Source: Chara braunii (Eukaryota; Streptophyta; Charophyceae; Charales; Characeae). From it: 49,763 bases of DNA. Where the stretch lies: NCBI GenBank assembly GCA_003427395.1, contig BFEA01000117.1:779104-828866 (forward strand), written 5' to 3'. Positions 33,461-42,550 of the stretch are shown piece by piece. Every line of letters starts with the position of its first letter. The stretch's first letter is position 1. Made by a program: the position numbers and the translations under genes. The notes beneath the pieces were generated by a model. The model was not told where the DNA came from. It worked only from the letters and a program-made list of their open reading frames with translations, and searched no databases.

Positions 33461-33593
33461 CTTTGGGCCTTGCTCCACTACTCTCGCCCTGAACAAAAGA
33501 CGAAAATAATGGCTGTGTATCTTTCCATGTTATAACGGAAAGATTCACGACAAACAGATCATTTTGCACACGTCAATCAATAGTAGCGGAGCA
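33461..33593. mobile_element. compact foldback element, GCTCCACTACT family
   Basis: Left end GGGCCTTGCTCCACTACTC and right end AATAGTAGCGGAGCAAGAC are imperfect inverted repeats. The interior pair TATCTTTCCATG / AACGGAAAGATT resembles the units at 15450-15945. It has no coding capacity. Confidence 0.5.
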
Positions 33594-33698
33594 AGACACT
33601 TTATCAAGGATAAACAAAACCATTTGCCTTCTATGCCTCAAATGCATAGCATGCAATTCAAGGCTTCCGCACACTAGGACGTTGCCCACTAAGCTCTG

Positions 33699-34150
33699 GA
33701 CGTGATTGCAGTCAGATTCATCCAGGTCTGGCCGTAATTGCAGTCAGATACATTTAGGAAAGTACTCGTGCGAGTATGCATTCGGCATCCCACAGGACTT
33801 GTAATTTATTGTGTATGTCATTCTCTGTGGCTTTGCCGTCCTGTTTCGACAAGTCTTGGTCTACCTCCGAACTTTCAGGAGGCCGGGCCCGACAACGGCT
33901 TCCGTTGATAAATCTGATCGCCGGCCGTCGTTTCGTTTCGGCCTCCTGAAAGGTCGGAGGCCGAGTATTTTCAACCGACAAAGGTACTAGTGGTTTAAGC
34001 AAAATATAATTGAAATATTAATTGTATTAGGTGTCATTCCTGTTTTAACAGATGTCTGAGGACACGCATACCCACATTAGGACTTTCTTGGATGCATATA
34101 ACAACTATTCAGACCAGGCCTGGATGCACCTGACTGCAATCAGGTCCACA
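33699..34150. repeat. inverted repeat pair around a TTAA-family right end
   Basis: GATTGCAGTCAGATTCATCCAGG (from about 33703) and its near reverse complement CCTGGATGCACCTGACTGCAATC (to about 34142) bracket the region. An inner inverted pair CCTCCGAACTTTCAGGAGGCC / GGCCTCCTGAAAGGTCGGAGG lies at about 33863-33964. GTACTAGTGGT followed by TTAA at 33984-33998 is a right end of the TTAA family without a clear left end. A frame at 34051-34215 (MSEDTHTHIRTFLDAY...) has no recognisable family. Confidence 0.5.
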
Positions 34151-34382
34151 GGGAAGTCGACGAAGTTCAACTGTCAGTATGTCCTGAGAGCCGTCAGACG
34201 ACTATTCCATAAATGCTCGCCTTGTACATAAGGGCCAATGGGTTCTATTTATTCAACTTTTTTCCCTTTGGAAATTCATACCATTTTTCCATTTGTGTGT
34301 GTGGTCATCCTTGTGCAGGGGCCATCATAATCTTCTCTGCACCGTTCCAATTTTGCCAGATGTCACTAACGACTACACCGCA

Positions 34383-34841
34383 GGATTCCTTTATACCTGC
34401 GTTTGGGGGATTTCTAGCCATTGGCACCATCTCCCATGCAAGTCCGTCCGTCTCCCTTGCAAGGCTCAATAGACTCCGACTCTGACACCTCAGTAACGGC
34501 TGCAAAACAAATACCTTTAAAGCACCAGTACACCACATATCGGCCCGCGGGTGTCCGCATAAAACCCGCACTACTTCAGAGGCCGCCGATTTTTCTTTTG
34601 AACGGCGGGCCTGGCCATGCCGCGCCTCCGAGTTTTTGCTTGTGGAGACAAAAAACTTTCAGAAAGGCTGGGGCTGTGTGCTAGCGGTTTAAGCCGCCAG
34701 TACATTCCTTTATACCTGCGTTTGGGGAATTTCTAGCCATTGGCACTGTCTCCCCCATGCAAGGGTCAATAGACTCCGACTCTGACATCTCATTAACAGT
34801 TGCACAACAAATACCTTTATAGCCTTACGCCACCAGTGCAT
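34383..34841. repeat. diverged direct repeats flanking a TTAA element
   Basis: ATTCCTTTATACCTGCGTTTG and about 130 bp after it occur at 34384-34519 and again at 34702-34820, ending in AAATACCTTTA both times. The first copy has a TTAA element (34521-34688) inserted at its end. The second ends next to another element (34829). Confidence 0.65.
34521..34688. mobile_element. TTAA-flanked short inverted-repeat element
   Basis: Left end AGCACCAGTAC, right end GTGCTAGCGGT, TTAA at 34517-34520 and 34689-34692. The interior (CACATATCGGCCCG, GGTGTCCGCATAAAACCCGCAC, GAGGCCGCCGATTTTT) is clearly the same subfamily as 47585-47760. Another left-type end, GCCGCCAGTAC, starts at 34693 immediately after the shared TTAA. 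Confidence 0.8.
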
Positions 34842-34986
34842 GGCCCCAGCCTTGTAGAAAATCGCAAGTTGCCAACTCGGCGCACTCAAGAATTTTCACG
34901 GCTCCGAAATCTTGCCAGCGCCAGCTGGCGGTTCGGCAAAGCCTGGCGTGCACTGCAGCACCTCCAGTACCCAGTGCAGTGGTGGT
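34829..34986. mobile_element. TTAA-family element
   Basis: Left end GCCACCAGTGC (flank TTAC), right end GCAGTGGTGGT (flank TTAA 34987-34990). The flank then reads ACTTTAAAC, a phrase that also follows the right ends at 47274 and 47952. Confidence 0.7.
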
Positions 34987-35113
34987 TTAAACTTTAAACT
35001 TTTAACTTTTAACCCCTCAAAACTCAAGGCCCCTCTTCTGCATTAGGTTCCTTTGTTACACCATGACTGCGCCGAAAAATCCCACACTGACTCTTGTTGC
35101 GGAACCTCCTTAA

Positions 35114-35325
35114 AGCACCAGAGGTCATTGGAGACTTCGATATAATGCCCGCCAATTAACACAGGGCTGTGAAAAGGCTCAGCTGGTGGCACAAGGCAAA
35201 TCGTGCGCCACGATGGTCCAGCCAAACGCCACATTGGGAAAAACAGGAAGGGAACCACTGGCAGTTCAGCATTAGGAGGCTGATGTATGCCACGCGTGGG
35301 TACAGGCCTCCTGGCTGGTGGTGTC
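35114..35325. mobile_element. probable TTAA-family element (poor right end)
   Basis: TTAA followed by AGCACCAGAGG on the left. The right end is CTGGCTGGTGGTGTC before TTAA at 35326-35329. The inverted ends are weaker than in other copies. Confidence 0.45.
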
Positions 35326-35329
35326 TTAA

Positions 35330-35499
35330 ATCGCTACTACGCGACCCCAACTTTGCAAAAAGGAAACTCATTGCCTACTCCGAAAAGCTAGGGGATGCCG
35401 CGCCATTGATAAATTTCACCAATGGTCACCGTCACGTTTCGGGCCTCCGAGACTCCCAGTGAGGGGCCCACGGCTGATATATGGCTGTGTGCTGGTGGT
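35330..35499. mobile_element. TTAA-family element, adjacent to the next copy
   Basis: Left end ATCGCTACTAC after TTAA (35326-35329). Right end GTGCTGGTGGT at 35489-35499 before TTGA. The interior aligns with 10012-10154. Confidence 0.65.
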
Positions 35500-35503
35500 T
35501 TGA

Positions 35504-35702
35504 ACCACCAGTACTTTTGACCCTTCCCATGCTGATTCTAGAGACGCACTCCACAGAAAACAAAAAACGCAATGGCGTGGGCCTTCTTTCGGCCCCCACC
35601 ACCAGTCATTTTGCTCAAGTAGGCCGACTGGAAACTTGCAGCCACATGCACTCTGCTTGCACACTGCCTTGGAGAAAAATGGCTGGGAAACATACCAGTG
35701 GT
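35504..35702. mobile_element. TTAA-family element
   Basis: Starts ACCACCAGTAC directly after the TTGA that ends the previous element. Ends ATACCAGTGGT before TTAG. It shares one degenerate target site with its left neighbour. Confidence 0.65.
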
Positions 35703-35811
35703 TTAGGAATCCGCATCACTGCCATTTAGCTCAGCTCAAAAACCTTTTGTCTTCTTTTTTTTTTTTTTGGTAAAAGTGTAGTTTTATAACTTTTATTATA
35801 TATTGTCACAA

Positions 35812-36012
35812 ACAGAACTGCCCGGTAAAACCGTAGGCAGAGAGAGAGAAGAGGACAACAAACGAGGGGCTGTGACAAACTGTTTCGTCGGAGTTTCATA
35901 TTGCAAAACAGAGCGGCCCAGTAAACCGTGGGCAGAGAGGGAGAAGAAGACAACAAACGAGGGGTTGTGACAAACTGTTTTGTCGGAGCTTCACTGACTC
36001 ATCAGGAGGCTG
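35812..36012 (-). repeat. tandem pair of the hammerhead-bearing repeat unit
   Basis: Two diverged units (about 35812-35898 and 35908-36012) share GAACTGCCCGGTAAA, CCGTAGGCAGAGAG, GACAACAAACGAGGGGCTGTG and ACAAACTGTTTCGTCGGAG. The first stops before the CATCAG part; the second is complete. A third unit is at 38513-38614. On the minus strand CTGCC..CGG and CCG..GGCAG in the middle of the unit can pair as a hairpin. Confidence 0.75.
35969..36004 (-). ncRNA. degraded hammerhead-ribozyme-like core
   Basis: Minus strand: CTGATGA, stem GTCAG, loop, CCGAC, then AAAAC where the hammerhead core needs GAAAC, then AGTTTGTC. One essential G is changed to A and stem II has a mismatch, so this copy is probably inactive. 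Its outer flanks can pair (GAGGGTT with AACC-CTC, one bulge) like a distal stem I. Confidence 0.45.
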
Positions 36013-36181
36013 AACCCTCAACAGTCTGCGGAATCGCCTAACTGTGATAATCCACCTTAACCCCGGTTGTGGTTAACCGGGTCCAGCATCCCTTGTCCTG
36101 GATTTCAGTCCCCTCATTGCTAACGAGCTTCCGTTTCTTTTTTTCCCTTTTTCTTTTTGATCCCCCTGATTGTTTTATCAG

Positions 36182-36250
36182 ATAATGGACTTTGCGAGGA
36201 GAAAGAGCATGCTCAAGAAAACCTGGTCCATTTCTCTGGATGGAAGACAG
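36182..36250 (+). CDS. dynein heavy chain, short AAA6 exon
   Basis: A 69-bp exon, phase 0 at both ends, between TTTTATCAG and CAG|GTCAGTG. It encodes IMDFARRKSMLKKTW then SISLDGRQ. This fits the AAA6 segment F-A-x-x-K-G-M...K-x-x-S-I-S-L-G-Q-G-Q, with DGR in place of GQG, which is unusual. The exon is phase-compatible with the one ending at 19092 once the missing exon(s), about 70 residues, are supplied. Identification depends on a short match, so it is less certain than the other three. Confidence 0.65.
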
Positions 36251-36589
36251 GTCAGTGTTTCAGAAATAACACACAACCCTAGTTTAATGCTCGCGCACAT
36301 ACTTCGGGCCCAAAATTCTTTAGACAACCCCTGCAAATGTCCTCCCAGAGAATATTCGCAACACATTCCCCATGGTTAGGAAGCGGTTTTCAAACTGCTA
36401 TCAAGTGTGGAAACAAAACCCTTGAAATTTGAGGTTGTTGTAGAGGCTGGCTACAAGCAATATGACAGGCCCACCAGCACCTGACCATTTGCCTAACCGG
36501 TCCCCTATGAAACACCCTCCCACCCTCACTCATCATCACAATTCCCAGCCCATCCCTACTCCCAAGGTTCTACCTGAGAATACCCAGGA

Positions 36590-37757
36590 TCATGACCTAT
36601 TCTTGAGATCTTTGACCGAACAGCGGTTATAGGCATGGGCTAAGCAGGTCACTACAAAAGAGCATGCATTCAGTATAGTGCCCATGGCCGCAAAATGGAC
36701 ATATAGTGTCCGGATGCGGAGGGTGCCTGCAGTCAGGAACGGTGGGACAGTCCTCTGCACACATCGATGCAGAANCCATGTCATTATAGTGATTGTGACA
36801 GAGACGATGGCGGCTTGTGGTTGTGGAAAGGAGAAGGTCGCAGAGTGTTGGTGCATTGTCTTGCTGCAGCACGGGGCCAGAGGATAATCTTCGACATAAA
36901 AGAGATTGCGGACGGTTTGTTGTGGCAAGAAAACAGCATCATTTTGTAAGAAATCAGTGACATCAATCATGGCATGGACCATGGTGTCGTTGTCCCACAG
37001 CTCCCAGTGGTCAGAGGCATGTACAATGGCCATGTAATGGCCAGGGCCGTGCACAATGCAGGCAGAGATGTGGGATGGAGGATTAAACCACTCACCTGCT
37101 CGAGCATTGCGTAGTTCAGGTTGTTGGTCCCTCATTGCTACTTGTAGGACAGCAATGGTAAAGCCTCCTTCGCTGGTATAATTACAATCCTCTGGCTGTC
37201 GTTGATCAGCATCAAGCTGAAGGACGATTGCAAGGAAGTCTGATGGTGTATAAAACGGGCAATGGAGAATGTGAAGACAGATATTGGTTGCTGTCAGACC
37301 ACAGAGATGGTGTATAAAACGGGCAATGGAGAATGTGAAGACAGATATTCTCAGGCTGGTTTGTTGGATGCTGGCCAACAATTTGCAGATCACCCAGATG
37401 GTGTTGCATGCCCAAACTGTGCTGCGTTGTTTGCTGTCCAGTCATTTGCAGATCACCCATGTGGTCTGCATGTGGCGGAGCACACAATTGTGGTTCATCC
37501 GAACAACGCTGGTCAGCCATTTGCAGATCCCCCATGTGGTCTACCCCTTGTGGGGTCAACTGCAATCCGGGCAGATCATGTTCCAATCCCTCAACATTTA
37601 GGACTGCATCCTGAGTAGGGACTATACCTGGAGTCGGGACTGTACTCTGGGCAGCGGCTGGATCCTGAGTAGGGACTGGTGGCTGCCTGCAGGCAGCTGG
37701 ACTGTCTGCAGGAGGCATAGGAGCGGATATTGTCGTTTCGTCGGTGATACACAACAA
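36590..37757 (-). pseudogene. Josephin-like (ataxin-3 type) reading frame, broken
   Basis: Two overlapping minus-strand frames. The upstream one (37757-37212) is proline/glutamine-rich and has three peptide repeats (HMGDLQMADQ, HMGDLQMTGQ, HLGDLQIVGQ). The downstream one (37393-36590) contains EGGFTIAVLQVAM, then ACIVHGPGHYMAIVHASDHW and ELWDND. In Josephin deubiquitinases the G-x-F-x-I-x-V-L segment is followed about 40 residues later by a catalytic His (here in GHYMAI) and then an Asn (here in WDND). The usual N-terminal Cys region (L-C-A-x-H) is not visible, so catalytic activity cannot be claimed. The frames disagree because of the 64-bp duplication at 37242-37349. Past the single N at 36775 a third frame carries a Cys-rich stretch (ICPFCGHGHYTEC). 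Both upstream starts are non-ATG, so the true start is unknown. Confidence 0.5.
37242..37349. repeat. 64-bp tandem duplication
   Basis: 44 identical bases (from GATGGTGTATAAAACGGGCA to AGACAGATATT) at 37242-37285 and 37306-37349. The 64-bp shift is not a multiple of three. Both copies encode NICLHILHCPFYTP on the minus strand in different frames. Confidence 0.95.
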
Positions 37758-38051
37758 GAGGAGTAGTGGTGTTGCAAACAGAAGCTGAACTTGTACCTAG
37801 CAACGAAGGTGGAAGAATGGGAACAATGGAAACTGGAAAGTCTGTTCACAAGCGAGACCGTGGAGGAGATGGGGGTGATGAGGAGGAACACAACCGTCTA
37901 CTGCCAGGCACAAACAAAGATGAGAGGGGGGTGCATTGGGCAAGATTTCGGAGCAAAGGACGCGACGGAGAGATTATGATGTTCTTTGCATTGGAGCTGC
38001 AGGAAAGGAAGCTATAGCAGTAAAAACTAAAGTAGGGGGAGTTATATTTAG

Positions 38052-38260
38052 GGAAACTGCTGTACTGAAAAATTCAGCTGTGGAAACCGCAGTAGTAGAA
38101 ACTGCAGCAGCGGAAACTGGAGCAGAGGAAACTGGAGCAATGGAAACTGCAGCAGTGGACACTGCAGCAGTGGAAACCGCACCAGTGGACACTACAGCAG
38201 TGAAAACTCCAAGAGTGGAGACTCCAACACTGGAAACTGCAAGAGTGGAAACTGCGGTAG
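38052..38260. repeat. 15-bp minisatellite (GTGGAAACTGCAGCA)
   Basis: About fourteen diverged 15-bp units. Because 15 is divisible by three, frames stay open on both strands: V-E-T-A-A-type repeats on the + strand, V-S-T-A-A-type on the minus strand. Neither strand shows a flanking domain, so coding use is undecided. Confidence 0.9.
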
Positions 38261-38494
38261 CAGCAGATGAGTAAGCAGGGGCAGGACGAAAGCATGGTGG
38301 GGCCAAAGAAGAAATTGGATGATACAAGGACCATCGCAACATGCGTCCGAACCACTGAGAGAGACGCGTCACATGTGTAGATAGCAACGTTGGCGGGAGT
38401 GCATGTAGCAGGTCCACCCCTTAGCAAGGGTTGGTGGGGAATGCCCACGCGAAAGCATACGACGAGTAAGTGTTGTTGCCGCAGTTCGAAAGTC

Positions 38495-38630
38495 CTATAT
38501 ATATATCGTCAAATAGAACTGCCCGGTAAACCGTAGGCAGAAAGGGAGAAGAGGACAACAAATGAGGGGCTGTGACAAACTGTTTCGTCGGAGTTTCACC
38601 GACTCATCAGGAGGCTATATATATCGTCAA
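38495..38630 (-). repeat. 118-bp tandem repeat unit running into the assembly gap
   Basis: ATATATCGTCAA stands at 38501-38512 and again at 38619-38630, directly before the N run. The array therefore probably continues into the gap with a 118-bp period. The unit is homologous to 35812-36012. Confidence 0.75.
38574..38610 (-). ncRNA. hammerhead-ribozyme-like core, intact
   Basis: On the minus strand: CTGATGA (38610-38604), GTCGG, loop TGAAACT, CCGAC (a perfect 5-bp stem II), GAAAC (38586-38582), AGTTT, GTC (38576-38574). ACA/TGT can form a 3-bp stem III around GTT, placing the expected cleavage after GTC. All invariant core bases of the family (CUGANGA, GAAA, NUH) are present. Short-stem-III hammerheads are known from Penelope-like elements and small self-cleaving circular RNAs. 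A stem I between AGCCTC (before the core) and ACAGCC (after GTC) does not form, which is the main weakness. Confidence 0.55.
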
Positions 38631-39150
38631 NNNNNNNNNNNNNNNNNNNNNNNNNNNNNNNNNNNNNNNNNNNNNNNNNNNNNNNNNNNNNNNNNNNNNN
38701 NNNNNNNNNNNNNNNNNNNNNNNNNNNNNNNNNNNNNNNNNNNNNNNNNNNNNNNNNNNNNNNNNNNNNNNNNNNNNNNNNNNNNNNNNNNNNNNNNNNN
38801 NNNNNNNNNNNNNNNNNNNNNNNNNNNNNNNNNNNNNNNNNNNNNNNNNNNNNNNNNNNNNNNNNNNNNNNNNNNNNNNNNNNNNNNNNNNNNNNNNNNN
38901 NNNNNNNNNNNNNNNNNNNNNNNNNNNNNNNNNNNNNNNNNNNNNNNNNNNNNNNNNNNNNNNNNNNNNNNNNNNNNNNNNNNNNNNNNNNNNNNNNNNN
39001 NNNNNNNNNNNNNNNNNNNNNNNNNNNNNNNNNNNNNNNNNNNNNNNNNNNNNNNNNNNNNNNNNNNNNNNNNNNNNNNNNNNNNNNNNNNNNNNNNNNN
39101 NNNNNNNNNNNNNNNNNNNNNNNNNNNNNNNNNNNNNNNNNNNNNNNNNN
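38631..39150. other. assembly gap (520 N)
   Basis: A run of N following a tandem-repeat unit, consistent with an unresolved array. Sequence resumes with TATATATACAACTATAATAC. Confidence 1.
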
Positions 39151-39879
39151 TATATATACAACTATAATACTGGGCCAGGGGGGGGGGGTTATCAAGTACA
39201 TGACGTGATCTGCTCATGCATGGCTTAGACTATAGGGTAGGGTAGGCATAAGTCGCTCCGGCTGGTCTGAGTTCCACCTAGCCTTAGATACGTTAGGTGA
39301 AGGACGGCAGGATGTGTCTGTAGGCGCCAGCTTGCCTTGCCTAGGTACTGCTGGGTAGACTCTTTGATATTGGGCCTGTGGAAAAAAGATTGCATGAACC
39401 TGGCGTCCGAAGTTCCCGTACAGCAAGGTTCATCCGCTTCCGCTACCACTAGGGTTAGGGGCTGCCCAACCTTGGCGCTTGTCACTGCTGTCTGGTCCTA
39501 GTTGCCCTCGATATTGGTAGGGTGGTAGTCCTGACTGCTGGTCACACTGACCTAAGATAGTAGGGATAGGGCCTATAGGGGGTGCACTGAAAGAATTACC
39601 GTAGGGAAGGGTAGGGACGGTGGCCTGACCTGTCAGGACAACCATCGGCTGTCGCTGTCAGCGATCACCCTGGGTCTTGCCCTTGGCCTCTACAACACCC
39701 TGGGCTTTATTAAAAAAGGAAAAAAGGAAAGCACTAATGTGAGTATGCCCTACGAATGAACTAACATGTGTGATCATCCACTCACGACCAGTGCACGAGG
39801 GGAGCTAAATATTTTGAAACCTTGGTTGCGGAGGTGAATTCAGTGGATTGCCCTACGACGGGTTTGTTCAAGGTTGGCC
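39151..39879. other. no recognisable gene
   Basis: Minus-strand frames at 39214-39645 are open for 70-86 codons but show no motif. A GTTGTAGAGGCC-type phrase in reverse lies near 39685. Confidence 0.4.
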
Positions 39880-41130
39880 GATGCCAGAACGACGCTGACC
39901 GGAGCTGGGGTTTGGTTGCGCTTCCCTGTGACCTGGGTTATGTGGGGGTTTGAGGCCTGGTGGAGAGATCTGGGGAATTGTCGAGGGTGGAAGGCAATCC
40001 AGTGGCTAACCGCGAGCTGCCACTAAGACGACACGGGTCGGAGCTTGGGTGGGTCCCGCCGCCCTGTAACCCAACGGCTGGGTGCATGAAGTCTGGTAGA
40101 GCTTGGTATCAAGGATAGGTGGGTTGAGACAGTTGTGGGATGGTCAGTTGAATAGCACTAGGGTGACGTGGTTTCGATTATATCGGGTTCCAAATTATCC
40201 TAATTGGTTCTGAATTTTCACAAACAATTTTGTTGTTCTCGGTTGCTTTGGGTGGTCTGGAGAATGCTTTAGGATTCTGGGTATTTCTTGCAATTCACTT
40301 TCTGCTTCTTTGATGTTATTATATTCATGAATTTTCGGTTTTTCGATGCCAGAGCGACGCTGGCCGATACTGGGGAGTTGCCCTGTAACCTGTTGATAGC
40401 AGGAGCGTGAGGCCTGGTAAAGAGATATGGGGATGGCTTGGGGCAGGCATTCCAAAGGAAAACCAAGGGTTGCTGTCGAGACGATGCTGGCCGGAGCTAG
40501 GGTGAGTCGTGTTGCCCTGTAACCTAGGCAAGGTGGGGGCATGCCTGGGAGAGCTCGACAGGGAATAAGACAGTGTTAGAGAATTTTATAGGGTTTTGTT
40601 AGGGATTCCAGGGGTTCTGAGCATTCGAAGGACTTTTATGGCTTTCCTTTTTGACTTAGTAATTGCTGCTTGAGTAGCCTAGCAATTGGTAAGCAGTTAT
40701 CCATGGTTTTCCTAAATTTTTCTGAACTCCTTTAATAGTTCTGAAAAAAAAGGAGATGAATGATGGGATCTACAGCTATAGTGCTGATTGGTGGCTTGAC
40801 TGGTATTTGCCTTAGTCCCGAGTGGTTTGCAAATAGACGAGGCCGGAATGACGCTGGTCGGTGCTAGGGCTTGGTTGCGCTGCCCTGTAACTCAAGCTGT
40901 ATGAAGGCGTGAGACCTGGTAAGAGAGATCTGGGTAGTTCTCGAGGGTGGAAGGCACTCTAGTGTCTTTTGGTGAGCTCGTGCCTGGTCGATGCCGGCCG
41001 GAGCCGGGGCAGGTCGCTTTGCCCTGTGGCCTAGCAGGTGGGGGGGTTCTGGGGTGGATCGTGCCACTCTGTAACATAGCAGTTGGGGGCACGAGGCCTG
41101 GTAGAGATTGGGCATCAGGATATAGGGGTG
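39880..41130. repeat. tandem array of about 480-bp composite units
   Basis: Three units start at about 39889, 40350 and 40850. Each has an ACGCTGxxCGG phrase, a TGCCCTGTAACC-like phrase, GAGGCCTGGTAAGAGA and AGGGTGGAAGGCA, then a second half-unit beginning with ACGAT/ACGGGTCGGAGC. A fourth copy is at 4560-4880, 35 kb away. Minus-strand frames repeat LGYRAxRxTLAP-like peptides. Confidence 0.7.
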
Positions 41131-41261
41131 AGGCAGGTAGGGTTGGGCTGCTGAAAGGCCCTAAGGCAGGTGGTTTTTCCATTCTGAATGCTCCTTTGAT
41201 CCTAGCTTTGGGGGATAGAGAATTTTAGTGTTCTTGTGTAGATTACACAGTTGTCCTTCTT

Positions 41262-41418
41262 AGCCGAAGCTGGATAATGGCCCCAGTATCTCAAGGATTT
41301 CTCCATAAATCTCTCAATTTCTCAGTATGATCTTGAATGGGACGCTGGGCCCGGTTCCCAGCACGTGCTGCTCCCCACGAATAGGTTGGAGCATGTTCCC
41401 AATTGAAAAAAAAAAAAG
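41262..41418 (+). repeat. SINE-like hairpin repeat, two-hairpin subtype
   Basis: Module GCCGAAGCTGGATAATGGCC at 41262, core from 41339 (GGGACGCTGGGCCCGG), hairpins 1 and 2 intact, A tract at 41406-41417. Almost identical in layout to 5682-5878. Confidence 0.75.
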
Positions 41419-41869
41419 GTACTTAGGAAAGGAATGCCATGGATACAGCACTTCCCTAGCAAGGGTGGGCACCCGATTGACATCAGGCAACTGGGTGCTT
41501 CAGGCCTCCCACCATGATGTCATTGGGGCTAGCTGCGGCCCCTGAGTTTGTGAGTCCCGGCCCATGAGTTTGTGAGTGTCATAAACATGCAGCCTGGTCA
41601 TAGACTAGCAATACGACCTGTTCCAGACTCCCTTGGACAAGATGCCGACCAGATGTGGAGTGTTCCTCTTAGATCCTATGCAGATTCACTAAGCACTGTG
41701 CACAAGTATGGCTACGTTCTTCCCCTCAGCGTTATGTCCAGTCAATCTGACTGTATTGTGGCATGACAGATGGCTTCTATGCGTGCATGATGACCATGTT
41801 TGTGGGAAGAAGTTAGTACTTGCCTGCTGTCTCAGACATCAGTTCAGTATGTTTGCCAGGACCCAAATC

Positions 41870-41945
41870 CGTGGCCACTTGGACTCGAACCGATGATCTC
41901 AGCCGTAACAGCAGATGTCTTAACCACTTCAACTGTGACACGGTG
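41870..41945 (-). repeat. tRNA-like SINE head, same family as 14605-15089
   Basis: Minus strand: GTTGAAGTGGTTAAGAC, TGCTGTTACGGCTGA, then B-box CGGTTCGAGTCC. It aligns with AGTGGTTAAGAGACTTGGC and CGGTTCGAATC of the dimer at 14605. The body is not clearly shared. Confidence 0.5.
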
Positions 41946-42550
41946 TTAAGAATTGAACCCATACCAGTAGTCCTAGCATTCAGCCCACCCTAGCACAGTT
42001 GCAGTCCAAGATACTCATCTCAACGCCCGACACCCGTCTCCACAACTGGGACCATCCGCAGGAACACTTCCAAACTCTTGCCTCGTTATGCACCCCAACT
42101 CTAATGCTACCACCACTTCCAGGTGATCTTCTCCTGCCAGTTTATAGCACGCCTGGGGGTACCTGCCTCAAAAAACGATACATTTTGTTTTCACCATATG
42201 TAACCTTGGCCTTTTTGTAGTGGGCTAACGCCAGCACCTGGAAAGGCTGACGCCAGCAACTACAAAGGAGCAACCAATACTGTCCTGGGGTTCGTTCCAC
42301 TGTAACAGAAAGCATCAGGTGTCAAGTCTCTACGTGTTCTATTTCTTGCAACTTGCCGGTGGAAAACGGAGCAGACTGGACACCGCCAGTGGCGCCAGGG
42401 CTATAAGACCCTTTTAGCCACCAGTACGTCCAAGACTCTTTTCCCAATGCCCAATTCTGCCGCCTCTACGTTTTCAGACTATCATGAGCAAGGGCTACTG
42501 TGCACTGCCAGCCCTTTGGCGCTGCCCACCGAACTATTCTGTAGAACCGA

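Noticed and set aside
38562-39228. Several 180-218 codon frames across the second N run
   Set aside because: Same artefact; only a few residues on each side are real sequence.
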